Shown: in pieces, positions 37,537 through 46,104 of the stretch
How the letters are laid out: each line of letters begins with the position of its first letter
Numbering within the stretch: position 1 is the first letter of the stretch
Assembly (NCBI GenBank): GCA_050313895.1
Contig: JBNPMI010000011.1
Source of the DNA: JALFST01 sp022779285
GTDB taxonomy: Bacteria; Bacillota; Clostridia; Tissierellales; Peptoniphilaceae
Length of the DNA: 64,000 nt
Reading direction: 5' to 3' (one strand)
Made by a program: the position numbers and the translations under genes
Notes under the pieces: generated by a model
What the model saw: only the letters and a program-made list of their open reading frames with translations
What the model was told of the DNA's origin: nothing
Databases searched by the model: none

Positions 37537-37569
37537 AAAAGCCGAGAGATACTTGCTTCTCTCGGCTTT
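37537..37569. terminator. Bidirectional terminator between the antiporter and TSCPD genes
   Basis: AAAGCCGAGAGA (ending 37549) pairs with TCTCTCGGCTTT (37558-37569). A and T runs flank the stem, and the genes converge. Confidence 0.85.
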
Positions 37570-37597
37570 CTAATTTTGTATCATGTTCAGTTCGGAT

Positions 37598-37864
37598 TTA
37601 CCGGCTTCGTTGTTCCCTCTCATATGCTTGCACCACAGCCCTGGTCAATTGGTCCGTGCATGATGTATCTCTCGGACCACAGGTATTGCCCAGCAAAGTA
37701 TCTTTGAGTTTTTCAACGGTCATGCCTTCTACAAGCTTTCCAATCGCTTTCAGATTGCCGTTACATCCCTTTGTGAATTGCACATTGTGAAGCACATTGC
37801 CATCAAGATCAAAAGAGATTTTCGTTGCACAAATCCCCCTCGGTTTTACCTCGTAATGTTTCAT
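37598..37864 (-). CDS. TSCPD-domain protein (TIGR03905-like), 88 aa
   Basis: This small protein has the segments CATKISFDLDGNVLHNVQF, TKGCNGNLKAIGKLVEGM and GNTCGPRDTSCTDQL. The conserved cysteines match the short TSCPD proteins that resemble the C-terminal end of vitamin B12-dependent ribonucleotide reductase. Function is unknown; a metal-binding role is likely from the cysteines. GAGGA lies four bases before the ATG at 37864. It follows abgT by 23 bases and is probably in the same operon. Confidence 0.8.
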   Translation of the reverse strand: MKHYEVKPRGICATKISFDLDGNVLHNVQFTKGCNGNLKAIGKLVEGMTVEKLKDTLLGNTCGPRDTSCTDQLTRAVVQAYEREQRSR

Positions 37865-37887
37865 TTCGTCCTCAATTCTAATCTGAA

Positions 37888-39447
37888 TCATCCGCCATAA
37901 AAAAGTGGAGATCCCGGTCCTACAGGAATTTTAAAGATGAACCAGAAAGAGAAAAGTACGATCCATCCGAGTAGAAAGGCAATCGAATATGGAAGCATTG
38001 TCGCCATGACGCTACCGATTCCCGCTTTTTTATCATACTTTTGGAAAAAGGCGACTGTCAAGACAAAAAACGGCATCAGGGGAGCAATGATATTGGTCGC
38101 AGAATCGCCAATACGGTACGCTACCTGCGTCAATTCTGGAGAATAGCCTAAACGCATAAACATCGGGACAAAAATCGGAGCCATGATTGCCCACTTTGCA
38201 GAATCCACTGCAATAAAGATATTGATCAACGCGGTGATGATAATGAAACAAACAAAGAGCGGCAAGCCGGTGAAGCCGATCGATCTCAGCATGTCCGCAC
38301 CACCCACGGAAATAATTGTTCCCAGATTGGAATAATTAAAGCAAGCGGTAAACTGTGCCGCAAAGAAAAGCAAGACCATAAAGCTTGCCAAACCCGAGAT
38401 TGTTTTATTCATCATCTGAATCACATCGCGACTGCTTCGAATCGTCCCGCTTCCAATCCCATATGCAATTCCCGGGATAAGGAAAAGCAGCATCATGAAA
38501 AAGATAATCCCTTCCATAAAAGGCGAACCCATAATAGCATGCGTCTCGGGATTTCTCAGGATTCCATTTCTCGGGACAATGCAGATCGCCATGATCAGGA
38601 TGTAAATGAATGCGCTGATTCCCGCAAATCGCATACCGCGCTTTTCATTTGCCGTGATTTTCTCTACCATTTCATGCTTTTCGGGAACATAGGGATCCAG
38701 ACGCGGCTCTACCACTTTATCAGTGATGATGGTTCCGATAATCGTAATTAAGAAAGTAGAAGCTACCATAAAGTACCAGTTGCTGATGGGCAGCACCGAA
38801 TAACTCGGATCAATCATTTGTGCCGCTGACGTAGACATTCCGGCAAACATCGGGTCTGCTGTTCCGATCAGAAGATTGGCGCTCCACCCACCGGAGACAC
38901 CGGCAAATGCGGCCGCCAGCCCCGCAATGGGATGACGGTCAAACGCCATAAAAAGAATAGCTCCCAATGGCACCAATACCACATAACCTGTCGAAGATGC
39001 AATATTGGACATGACCCCCAAAAAGACCACGACAGCAGAAAGAAATGCTTTCGGAGTCGAGGTCGCCAGCCGTCTTAAAAGTGCCGATAAAAATCCGCTT
39101 CCATCCGCAACACCGACACCCAGCATAATTGTAAACACGGTACCCAGTGCATAAAAAGCAGTGAAATTATGCACCACCGTTGTAACAAGATGACGAATGC
39201 TCTCTCCCGAAAGAAGGTTGACAACGCTCACCGTATTTTTCGTGATTTCACCTGTTTTGCTGTCTAAAAAATCATAGGTAACACTCACACCCGCTTTGGA
39301 ACATATCCAAGAAATTGCAATGATAATTCCTAACAGCCACAAGAAAATCATGGCCGGGTCCGGCAGAGCATTTCCTACCCGTTCCACAAAATCGAGTGCA
39401 CGAAGCATGCCGCTTTTCTTGTCAACTCGGACCTTTTTCTTACCCAT
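37888..39447 (-). CDS. AbgT-family transporter, 519 aa
   Basis: About eleven to thirteen membrane helices are seen. The N-terminal ALDFVERVGNALPDPAMIF, the central SSTGYVVLVPLGAILF and the C-terminal GDSATNIIAPLMPFF are hallmarks of the AbgT family, which imports p-aminobenzoyl-glutamate in Escherichia coli and exports antifolates in some species. Here it follows a cysteine desulfidase gene by 31 bases, so its real substrate may be a cysteine-containing or dipeptide-like compound; this is an inference. GGAG lies before the ATG. Confidence 0.88.
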   Translation of the reverse strand: MGKKKVRVDKKSGMLRALDFVERVGNALPDPAMIFLWLLGIIIAISWICSKAGVSVTYDFLDSKTGEITKNTVSVVNLLSGESIRHLVTTVVHNFTAFYALGTVFTIMLGVGVADGSGFLSALLRRLATSTPKAFLSAVVVFLGVMSNIASSTGYVVLVPLGAILFMAFDRHPIAGLAAAFAGVSGGWSANLLIGTADPMFAGMSTSAAQMIDPSYSVLPISNWYFMVASTFLITIIGTIITDKVVEPRLDPYVPEKHEMVEKITANEKRGMRFAGISAFIYILIMAICIVPRNGILRNPETHAIMGSPFMEGIIFFMMLLFLIPGIAYGIGSGTIRSSRDVIQMMNKTISGLASFMVLLFFAAQFTACFNYSNLGTIISVGGADMLRSIGFTGLPLFVCFIIITALINIFIAVDSAKWAIMAPIFVPMFMRLGYSPELTQVAYRIGDSATNIIAPLMPFFVLTVAFFQKYDKKAGIGSVMATMLPYSIAFLLGWIVLFSFWFIFKIPVGPGSPLFYGG

Positions 39448-39478
39448 ATACTCTCCTATTTTCGATTTTTAACGTTCC

Positions 39479-40780
39479 TTACCAACAGGAATTGACATCC
39501 ACATGATCTGTCATAACCTTCAAAATCTCCGAATCCGTTGGTTTCATTCCGACCTTTCCGATATATCCCATGTTACGAATCGTCGCTTCCACGTCCTCCT
39601 CCACAATGCCCTCTCCGGGAAGAAATTCCTTGTGCGCCATACTCATATAGTGTCCCAAAATAGCCGCATCTACAGAAGATGCAATCTTAGCGGCACAGCT
39701 TGGTTTAGCTCCATCACAGACAATGCCACCGACATTTCCCAAGGTATTGGTGATCGTTCTTCCGATATGCTGATAGCTTCCCCCGGACATGTACGTGATC
39801 GCCGCTCCGGCGCCGCAGGCTGCACTGACAGCCCCGCAAAATGCGGACAATGCCCCGATAAAATGTTTAATATAAATGGATACCAGATTACTGACAGCTA
39901 ATGCCCGAAATCTCTTTTGTTCGGAAATCTGCAGTTCCTTTGCATACTCCAGTACCGGCATCGTGACCGTGATGCCTTGATTTCCCGAACCGGAATTGAT
40001 CACCACGGGTAAAGCGCATCCACTCATTCGCGCGTCCGAGCCTGCGGCTGCCCGAGCCACAGCACGAGAACGAACATCGCTTCCCCAATTTTCCAACACC
40101 GTCTTTCCCACTTGTGCTCCCCAAGGCTCATCCAGTCCTTCTTGAGAAATAGCAGAATTCATATCGATCTGCCTTTGAAGTACATCTCGTATATCTGCAA
40201 TATCCACCGTGTCCGCATATTCCAAGATTCCCTTCAATGACATGGATGCCCCGGGCCGGGCAGCCATCGATGCGGTCTCCGCCTCTTTCTCCTTCTGATA
40301 TATTATTTTATCATCCAATTGAATCTGTGTGATATTTGTGTGATGATCTTCGATCGTCAATTTCACCTCATGATTCTGTCCCCAAAGCTTGACCTGAATA
40401 TAGAGATTGGGCACATTTTCCACATGACATACATCACAAAAACCTTGTTTCACCAATTCCCGGCATTTTTCGCGATCTTCGTCATTGACATTGGAAATCA
40501 CCTCAAGCATCTGGTCAGGTTCTCCTCCAACCATCCCAAGAATCGCTGCCGCAGAAATTCCCCTTTGTCCGCCCGAATTGGGAACTGTCACGCTTTTCAC
40601 GTTTTTAATGATATTCCCGGAACAAGCTAATGAAATATGCACCGGCTCCTCCGGCAAAAAGCTGCGTGCCTTTGCCGCCGCATAGGCAATCGCAATCGGC
40701 TCTGTGCAGCCCATTGCGGGAATCAACGTCCCATTGAGTATATCTGTATAATTTTGCATTTCCTCTCTTGTTAAAGTCAT
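39479..40780 (-). CDS. L-cysteine desulfidase / UPF0597 family iron-sulfur lyase, 433 aa
   Basis: The protein matches the CdsB/YhaM (CyuA) family, which breaks L-cysteine into pyruvate, ammonia and sulfide using a 4Fe-4S cluster. Visible signatures are MGCTEPIAIAYAAAKA near the N-terminus, VPNSGGQRG, INSGSGNQGITVTMPV and GIVCDGAKPSCAAKIA with cluster-type cysteines. The ATG at 40780 has AAAGGAAG upstream; the longer frame to 40825 would start inside the operator. Gene order with an AbgT transporter and an upstream GntR regulator suggests a regulated import-and-degrade unit. Confidence 0.85.
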   Translation of the reverse strand: MTLTREEMQNYTDILNGTLIPAMGCTEPIAIAYAAAKARSFLPEEPVHISLACSGNIIKNVKSVTVPNSGGQRGISAAAILGMVGGEPDQMLEVISNVNDEDREKCRELVKQGFCDVCHVENVPNLYIQVKLWGQNHEVKLTIEDHHTNITQIQLDDKIIYQKEKEAETASMAARPGASMSLKGILEYADTVDIADIRDVLQRQIDMNSAISQEGLDEPWGAQVGKTVLENWGSDVRSRAVARAAAGSDARMSGCALPVVINSGSGNQGITVTMPVLEYAKELQISEQKRFRALAVSNLVSIYIKHFIGALSAFCGAVSAACGAGAAITYMSGGSYQHIGRTITNTLGNVGGIVCDGAKPSCAAKIASSVDAAILGHYMSMAHKEFLPGEGIVEEDVEATIRNMGYIGKVGMKPTDSEILKVMTDHVDVNSCW

Positions 40781-40806
40781 GCCTCTTCCTTTCTGCATAA
40801 AAGAAA

Positions 40807-40829
40807 TGATATTATCACTGATCATATCA
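40807..40829. promoter_or_regulatory. 23-bp palindrome before the cysteine desulfidase gene, probable GntR operator
   Basis: TGATATTATCACTGATCATATCA runs 40807-40829; ten of its eleven base pairs match around a central C (described here in two halves: TGATATTATCA and TGATCATATCA). It lies 27 bases before the start codon, in the 110-bp gap after a GntR gene. Confidence 0.6.
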
Positions 40830-40890
40830 GAGCTGCGGAAACAAAGCGGTTTTCAATATTTCCTTTTTGAAAGGCTACAATGTCTCCGTT

Positions 40891-41526
40891 TTAAATTCCC
40901 ATTGCAAAATCGTTTAAATCCTCATTCAGATAGCGGATAATTTTTTCTTGATTGCGTTCCCGGATCGAATCGATGATTTTTTCATGGTTTTTCGTATCGA
41001 TAGAAAGTTTGCGCCCGTTTCCGTAATTCCAATAAACCTGAGCATATGCACGAAGCAAGCGCGACATACAATGCTGAATCTGCTCTGTCACATAGGCGTT
41101 ACCGCAAACTTCCATCAAGTAAAGGTGAAAGCGGGTATTATAATTCCAGTGCTGCTCCGGACAAACATCATCGCGAATACAATCCGCATTGATGCGCTTT
41201 AAAATCCGAATTTGCTCGTCTCCAAACTTATCAAGATTCGCGCAAATATTGCTGCTCTCTATATATGCTCGAAAATGAACCATATTCCGAATGTCTTCTT
41301 GTGAGAGGCGTACAACCTCATAGCCATAGCGGGGCAGGCTTTTCAGAACCCCGTTACTGCACAAGGAAATCAACGCATCTCGAACAGGAGAACGGCTTAC
41401 ATCATATTCTTCAATCAAATCATTGGTATTTAAAATATCTCCCGGCAAATATCTTCCGACAATAATATCGTTAAGGATGGAACTGTATATTTTATCTTTC
41501 AGATTTTCCGGATTCTTCTTGGCCAT
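40891..41526 (-). CDS. GntR-family regulator (FCD type), 211 aa
   Basis: The winged helix is visible as LNTNDLIEEYDVSRSPVRDA (about 32-51) and is followed by GVLKSLPRYGYEV. An all-helical FCD-like ligand domain with scattered histidines (RFHLYL, NHEKII) follows. Such proteins sense small acids through a bound metal. It sits upstream of the cysteine desulfidase and AbgT genes on the same strand and probably controls them. It resembles the second GntR protein 230 bases upstream, suggesting duplication. Confidence 0.85.
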   Translation of the reverse strand: MAKKNPENLKDKIYSSILNDIIVGRYLPGDILNTNDLIEEYDVSRSPVRDALISLCSNGVLKSLPRYGYEVVRLSQEDIRNMVHFRAYIESSNICANLDKFGDEQIRILKRINADCIRDDVCPEQHWNYNTRFHLYLMEVCGNAYVTEQIQHCMSRLLRAYAQVYWNYGNGRKLSIDTKNHEKIIDSIRERNQEKIIRYLNEDLNDFAMGI

Positions 41527-41694
41527 AGCATTCCTCTTCCTTATGATGACTTATTTTACCACGATCATTGTGGGATACAAAAGTCTATTTTTTACAGGAA
41601 AACAGGTCTTATAAAAAAAGAAAAGTGTTTTAAAAATGCTATCCAAGCTCCAACTCATTGCTAAACTGCCATTCGCATGCAGGACATACACTTT

Positions 41695-41738
41695 ACAAAA
41701 AACAACTGATTTGGAATGCATCCTTCAGCTGTTTTTGT
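41695..41738 (-). terminator. Terminator after the second GntR gene
   Basis: ACAAAAAACAACTGA (41695-41709) pairs with TCAGCTGTTTTTGT (41725-41738) with one unpaired base. T-rich DNA follows on the minus strand. It ends the liv-dha-UroD transcription unit. Confidence 0.65.
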
Positions 41739-41752
41739 AAAATGTATCTGGC

Positions 41753-42367
41753 TTAAAATGATTTGATATCTTCTCTCAATAAAAATATCGCCGTTTCTTT
41801 ATCCTTTTTGCGAATAGCACGAAGAATATAACTATGCTGGTCTTCCATCTTGCCGGTAACTACTTTTGACCAAGAACTCCAATAATATGCTGAAAAAGTA
41901 AGAAGCTGATTATTCAGCACTCGTTTCAATGTTTCATAAAAATATCGATCTTGATAGCATTCCGCCAAGCTCAAATGAAATCCGCTAGTCAACTGCCAAA
42001 AATCAATCGGCGTTTTTACCATGTCACCGCTAAGTGTTGGAATGCTTTTCTCAAGATGCAATAAATCTCCTTCTGTAAAGCTCGCAAAATAAGAGTCGAA
42101 ATAGCTCACTTCCAACACTAAACGCAATTGAATAATTTGGTCCAAATATTCTTTGTCAATTGGTCTTACCTTATATCCAAAACGAGGTAAATTTATCAGT
42201 ACGCCATCATTGCACAGCCTTGCCAAAGCTTCTCGAATTGGAGAACGCGAAACACCATATTTTTGGATAAGATCTTTCTCATTCAACACGGATTCCGATT
42301 GAAATTTTCCCTTGACAATGTCCTGTACGACTCCGTCATAAACCAGATCACTCAAGTTTTTCTTCAT
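41753..42367 (-). CDS. GntR-family regulator (FCD type) of the liv-dha locus, 204 aa
   Basis: The DNA-binding part has NEKDLIQKYGVSRSPIREAL (about 29-48) and the wing GVLINLPRFGYKV. A helical ligand domain with GFHLSLAECYQDRYFYETL follows. It lies 49 bases after the second UroD-like gene and before a terminator, so it is probably the last gene of the ABC-transporter-led operon and may bind the palindrome at livK. Its sequence is clearly related to the next GntR protein downstream. Confidence 0.85.
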   Translation of the reverse strand: MKKNLSDLVYDGVVQDIVKGKFQSESVLNEKDLIQKYGVSRSPIREALARLCNDGVLINLPRFGYKVRPIDKEYLDQIIQLRLVLEVSYFDSYFASFTEGDLLHLEKSIPTLSGDMVKTPIDFWQLTSGFHLSLAECYQDRYFYETLKRVLNNQLLTFSAYYWSSWSKVVTGKMEDQHSYILRAIRKKDKETAIFLLREDIKSF

Positions 42368-42416
42368 ATTTTACTCACATTCCTCCTGGTCATGAGGAGC
42401 TATGGCGAAAACCAGC

Positions 42417-43421
42417 TTACCTCTTATAATCTGAAACCACCTGTATTATATCTTGATATCGTTCAGGTGTAAAATCATTCGAAACTGTACAATCTGCTCC
42501 AATTGCAATGCCATTAGTTCCCGCTTGATCTAAGATTTCATAAATATATTTTTTATATTCATCCATATTTGCAGAATAAAGAATGGATTCTGGATTATTG
42601 TCAAAGCCGCCTAAAACTGGTTTGCCGTTCAGCAATTTCTTTCCTTCTGCCAAACCAATATTTTCCGTAAATACCGCCCAATTAAATGCCTTGACCGGAT
42701 AATCTTTATACCAAGTGAGGTCATTGGTATAATGTGCATAGCCACATACATGAAGAATCACTTTATCTGTATATTTTAAGATTTCATTCAAAATCAATCG
42801 ATCCAATGGCTCAACATATGCTTTATGAAATTCGTGGTCTGCTTTTTTATGCTGCACGGATTGCACACTGTAATAAATTCCGTCTACTCGGGTCTTTGAA
42901 AAAATTTCGTCTACCAAAATCAGAATATCTTCTGCAATTCTGCTCGCGGCGCCTACCATTTCTTCCGGAGATTCTACAAAAAGCTTTGAGAAGATTTCAA
43001 AGTCTTCATCATATTCTTCAATTTTAAGACGGATATATTGCAGAGGAGAAAAAATATTATAGAAGGTATAAACCTCTCCGTCAACATAATCACAAATTTC
43101 CTTCACATATTCAATCTGTTTGGTAATAAATGGATGCTTTCTTCCACAAGATTCAATTTTTTTTAAATCTTCAACAGAATGAAATGTTCTCTCTACCATT
43201 GCCGGATGTCCAAAAAAACCATCAGACATAATTTTAAGAAAATCCGGTTTATACATCTCATAAAATTTTTTCTGACCTTCATATACGTTCTTTAATACAC
43301 CTTCATCTGATACTCCACGATGATGATCATGAAATGAAACAAAATGACTCCAAAATGCTACTGGCACTCGTTCGGCACTTTTGTTATCCAAAAAAAGGTC
43401 AACTATTTGTTTTTTATTCAT
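42417..43421 (-). CDS. UroD/MtaA-superfamily protein, paralogue 2, 334 aa
   Basis: The fold-level signatures of the uroporphyrinogen decarboxylase superfamily are present (AERVPVAFWSHF at the N-terminus and VLGGFDNN near 269-276). The residues H224-x-C226 (ILHVCGYAH) and C311 (IGADCTVSND) match the zinc-binding H-x-C...C triad of methyltransferases such as MtaA, which true UroD enzymes lack. A zinc-activated thiol or alkyl-transfer reaction is therefore more likely than porphyrin decarboxylation. The start at 43421 has AAGGAG seven bases upstream and lies one base after the stop of paralogue 1. The actual substrate is unknown. Confidence 0.8.
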   Translation of the reverse strand: MNKKQIVDLFLDNKSAERVPVAFWSHFVSFHDHHRGVSDEGVLKNVYEGQKKFYEMYKPDFLKIMSDGFFGHPAMVERTFHSVEDLKKIESCGRKHPFITKQIEYVKEICDYVDGEVYTFYNIFSPLQYIRLKIEEYDEDFEIFSKLFVESPEEMVGAASRIAEDILILVDEIFSKTRVDGIYYSVQSVQHKKADHEFHKAYVEPLDRLILNEILKYTDKVILHVCGYAHYTNDLTWYKDYPVKAFNWAVFTENIGLAEGKKLLNGKPVLGGFDNNPESILYSANMDEYKKYIYEILDQAGTNGIAIGADCTVSNDFTPERYQDIIQVVSDYKR

Positions 43422-43422
43422 T

Positions 43423-44442
43423 TTAGTTCTCCTTGTTATTTCTAAATTGACGGGCATAGTCACAAATCCATTGAATTCTGTGATCATCAATATCATTGGG
43501 AATCGAACAATCCGCCCCGAGAATATATCCTTGATATCCGTTTTCTCGAACCAACTGAGATGTTGCTTCTTCTAATTCTTCCTTTGTCCCCGTATCAATG
43601 ACAGTTCCTGTATTATTATCAAATCCCCCTAACACACAGGCTCCACCAAAATATTTTTTCCCTTCTTCAATTGAAATATTTTCGGTATGGACTGCCCAAT
43701 TGTATACCTTGGCCTGATAGTCCTTATAGAATGAAAAATTATTTGTATGCCGCGCATATCCACAAATGTGAAGAATATTGTTTTTCCACAGATGATTAGC
43801 TATGTTTAACACTTTCTGCTCACCTTTTCCGATTACATCCTCATATTTTTTTTGATCATACATTGGACTTTGCACATTTTGGACGCAGAAGTAAATTCCG
43901 TCCAAATCCGTTTCTTCTGCCAATTTTTGAAGTAAAAACTCTACATCTTTTTGTATTTCTTTTCCTGCTCTTTTTAAAGCCTCCGGATACTTCTCTGCCA
44001 AATCCACAAAATGATTATATTCATGATCAAGAAAATCAAATTTAATACGAAGCATTTGTAAAGGAGAAAACACATTATAAAAGCACAGAACTTCCTTTTT
44101 GAACATATCTACAAGTCTTTTTACGTGTTTTACTTGCTCCGTAATCCACGGATGATCTTTTCCTATGGAATGAATTTTTAACAACTCTTCTTCTGTTCTC
44201 AATTCACTTTCCATAATAGGCGGATATCCAAAGAATCCCTCATTCATGAGCTTCATCATATCCGGTTGAACAAGGTCAAAGTATTTTTTGTGACCCATGA
44301 TTGTCTCATCGAGTATGTGCGGATTTTCTAAGCCACTAAACTGATCTCTTCCTAAGATAAAATGATGCCAGAAACCACATGGGACGCGATCCACCTCTTC
44401 ATTGTTTATAACTTTTTCCAGTAATTCTCGTTTATTTTGCAC
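43423..44442 (-). CDS. UroD/MtaA-superfamily protein, paralogue 1, 339 aa
   Basis: It shares the whole length with paralogue 2, including EEVDRVPCGFWHHF, NEGFFGYPPIMES, VFSPLQMLRIK and VLGGFDNNTG. The zinc triad is H225-x-C227 (LHICGYARHT) and C312 (LGADCSIPND). The two genes are adjacent and coupled, so a heterodimer or two sequential steps are possible. No corrinoid-binding protein, which usually partners such methyltransferases, is encoded in the operon. It follows dhaL by 16 bases. Confidence 0.8.
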   Translation of the reverse strand: MQNKRELLEKVINNEEVDRVPCGFWHHFILGRDQFSGLENPHILDETIMGHKKYFDLVQPDMMKLMNEGFFGYPPIMESELRTEEELLKIHSIGKDHPWITEQVKHVKRLVDMFKKEVLCFYNVFSPLQMLRIKFDFLDHEYNHFVDLAEKYPEALKRAGKEIQKDVEFLLQKLAEETDLDGIYFCVQNVQSPMYDQKKYEDVIGKGEQKVLNIANHLWKNNILHICGYARHTNNFSFYKDYQAKVYNWAVHTENISIEEGKKYFGGACVLGGFDNNTGTVIDTGTKEELEEATSQLVRENGYQGYILGADCSIPNDIDDHRIQWICDYARQFRNNKEN

Positions 44443-44458
44443 TCAGGATCTCCTCTTC

Positions 44459-45094
44459 TTATGCGCCTAAAAACATTTTGCAGAGTTCCTCGATCTGATA
44501 ACTCATAGTAACAGCTCCTGGGTCCAAATGCCCCACTCCCTTATCTGCCTGATAGGTTGCTCTTCCTCTAACTGCCAGCATTTCTTTTGTGCTATCCGCT
44601 CCATTTTTTGCTGCTACAATCATACTTTCTAATATCTTTTCTTCGGAATCTTTATTTGATAGCCCTTCGCGCAATGTGTCTACAACCGGAGCAAGAGCAT
44701 CAATCATTGTTTTTTCACCAGGTTTTCCTTTTCCACGTTTCATAATATCTTTCAGCATGCAATCGTAGACATCTAAAAGACTTACGAGATCCAGTGCTTC
44801 AATTCCCTGGAGTTTTTTTGAAGCTTCCATGTATGCTCCACCATAAAGAATTCCTGAAGATCCTCCAATAGATGCCATTAATTTCATCCCTATTTGTTGA
44901 AAAAGTTGTTGTAAATTAAGATCCGTCATTGTTTCTTTTTCCGAAACAACGGTTGCGAATCCCTTGTGCATATTCGCCCAATGATCTCCATCTCCTGTTG
45001 CCAAATCCAAATCGGTCACATATGCCTCTTCTTGATTCAACTTTTCAAGAACATTTTCCAAATATTGTAAATATTGTGCTACAGTAATCTTCAT
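44459..45094 (-). CDS. dhaL: DhaL-type kinase subunit of a dihydroxyacetone-kinase-like enzyme, 211 aa
   Basis: This all-helical nucleotide-binding subunit has the magnesium aspartates in DLATGDGDHWANMHKG (D30, D35, D37) and GGSSGILYGGAYME. In PTS-dependent systems DhaL holds ADP that is rephosphorylated by DhaM. Residue 39 is tryptophan where glycine is usual (GDADHGINM type), which is close to the nucleotide site. It follows dhaK after 4 bases. No dhaM is seen in the window, so the phosphate donor is unclear. Confidence 0.87.
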   Translation of the reverse strand: MKITVAQYLQYLENVLEKLNQEEAYVTDLDLATGDGDHWANMHKGFATVVSEKETMTDLNLQQLFQQIGMKLMASIGGSSGILYGGAYMEASKKLQGIEALDLVSLLDVYDCMLKDIMKRGKGKPGEKTMIDALAPVVDTLREGLSNKDSEEKILESMIVAAKNGADSTKEMLAVRGRATYQADKGVGHLDPGAVTMSYQIEELCKMFLGA

Positions 45095-45098
45095 TCGA

Positions 45099-46091
45099 CT
45101 ATTCTCCTTTCACCTGTAACGCAGTGGTATTACAAGGAGCCAACAGCAATTCTTTTAATTCTTTATCCAGCTTCAAAATCGTTACGCTTGCACCTGCCAT
45201 ATCCAAAGCAGTCATATAGTTACCTACTAAGTTATGAACGACTTGAATGTGATTTTCCTGTAAGATCATATGGATCTCTTTATTCAATATATATAACTCC
45301 ATTAAAGGAGTGGCTCCTAACCCATTGACTAAAACAGATACCTCGCCTTCCAATGACGAAAAATCTTTTTGAATATAAGAAAAAAGTGATTCTGCCAGTT
45401 CTTTTGCTGGCCTGATTTTAGTTTTTTTAACTCCCGGTTCTCCATGGATACCCATTCCAATTTCAATTTCTTCTTCATCAAGCTTGAAACTAGGTCTCCC
45501 TACTTCGGGCAGCGTACAAGCACTAAAAGCCATCCCCATACTACGAATATTCTCAATTGCCTTTTCGGCAACTCTTTTCACTTCTGATAACGAGACACCC
45601 GTTTGTGCCATGGCCCCTGCAATTTTATGCACATAAATTGTGCCGGCAATACCACGTCGCCCGGTCGAATATGTACTGTCTTCTACTGCGACATCATCTC
45701 TTACAATTACATGATCTACCTCGATGCCCTCCATTCTGGCTATCTGTTCCGCCATTTCAAAATTCATAATATCTCCGGAGTAATTCTTAATAATAAGTAG
45801 AACGCCTCTTCCACTATTTGCCTGTCGAATACCCTCAAGGATACGATCGGGACTCGGTGAAGAAAATACATTTCCTGCCACTGCAGCATCTAACATGCCC
45901 TGTCCAACATATCCAGCGTGTGCAGGTTCATGACCGGAGCCACCTCCCGAAACGACACCTACATTTCCGCTTTTTTCTTTTCGTGCTACAACCTCCAATT
46001 CTGGAATATACATCAGAGATGGATTAGCAAGTACAAGTCCTTGTAGGGATTCACCCACTACATTTTTGGGATCATTAATGATTTTTTTCAT
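45099..46091 (-). CDS. dhaK: DhaK-type substrate-binding subunit of a dihydroxyacetone-kinase-like enzyme, 330 aa
   Basis: This subunit binds small ketones covalently through a histidine, here H216 in GMGIHGEPG. The SGGGSGHEPAHAGYVG motif (about 48-63) and AGNVFSSPSPDRI form the rest of the pocket. Dihydroxyacetone is the classic substrate, but relatives act on other C3-C4 hydroxyketones. It is placed between an amino-acid-type ABC importer and two UroD-like genes, which suggests a substrate other than glycerol. A RBS (GGAGG) lies before the ATG. Confidence 0.9.
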   Translation of the reverse strand: MKKIINDPKNVVGESLQGLVLANPSLMYIPELEVVARKEKSGNVGVVSGGGSGHEPAHAGYVGQGMLDAAVAGNVFSSPSPDRILEGIRQANSGRGVLLIIKNYSGDIMNFEMAEQIARMEGIEVDHVIVRDDVAVEDSTYSTGRRGIAGTIYVHKIAGAMAQTGVSLSEVKRVAEKAIENIRSMGMAFSACTLPEVGRPSFKLDEEEIEIGMGIHGEPGVKKTKIRPAKELAESLFSYIQKDFSSLEGEVSVLVNGLGATPLMELYILNKEIHMILQENHIQVVHNLVGNYMTALDMAGASVTILKLDKELKELLLAPCNTTALQVKGE

Positions 46092-46104
46092 TTTTCCTCC
46101 TTTT

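Noticed and set aside
42417..44442. Haem biosynthesis uroporphyrinogen decarboxylase
   Set aside because: No other haem genes are nearby, two copies lie in a transport operon, and both have the zinc cysteines that true UroD lacks.
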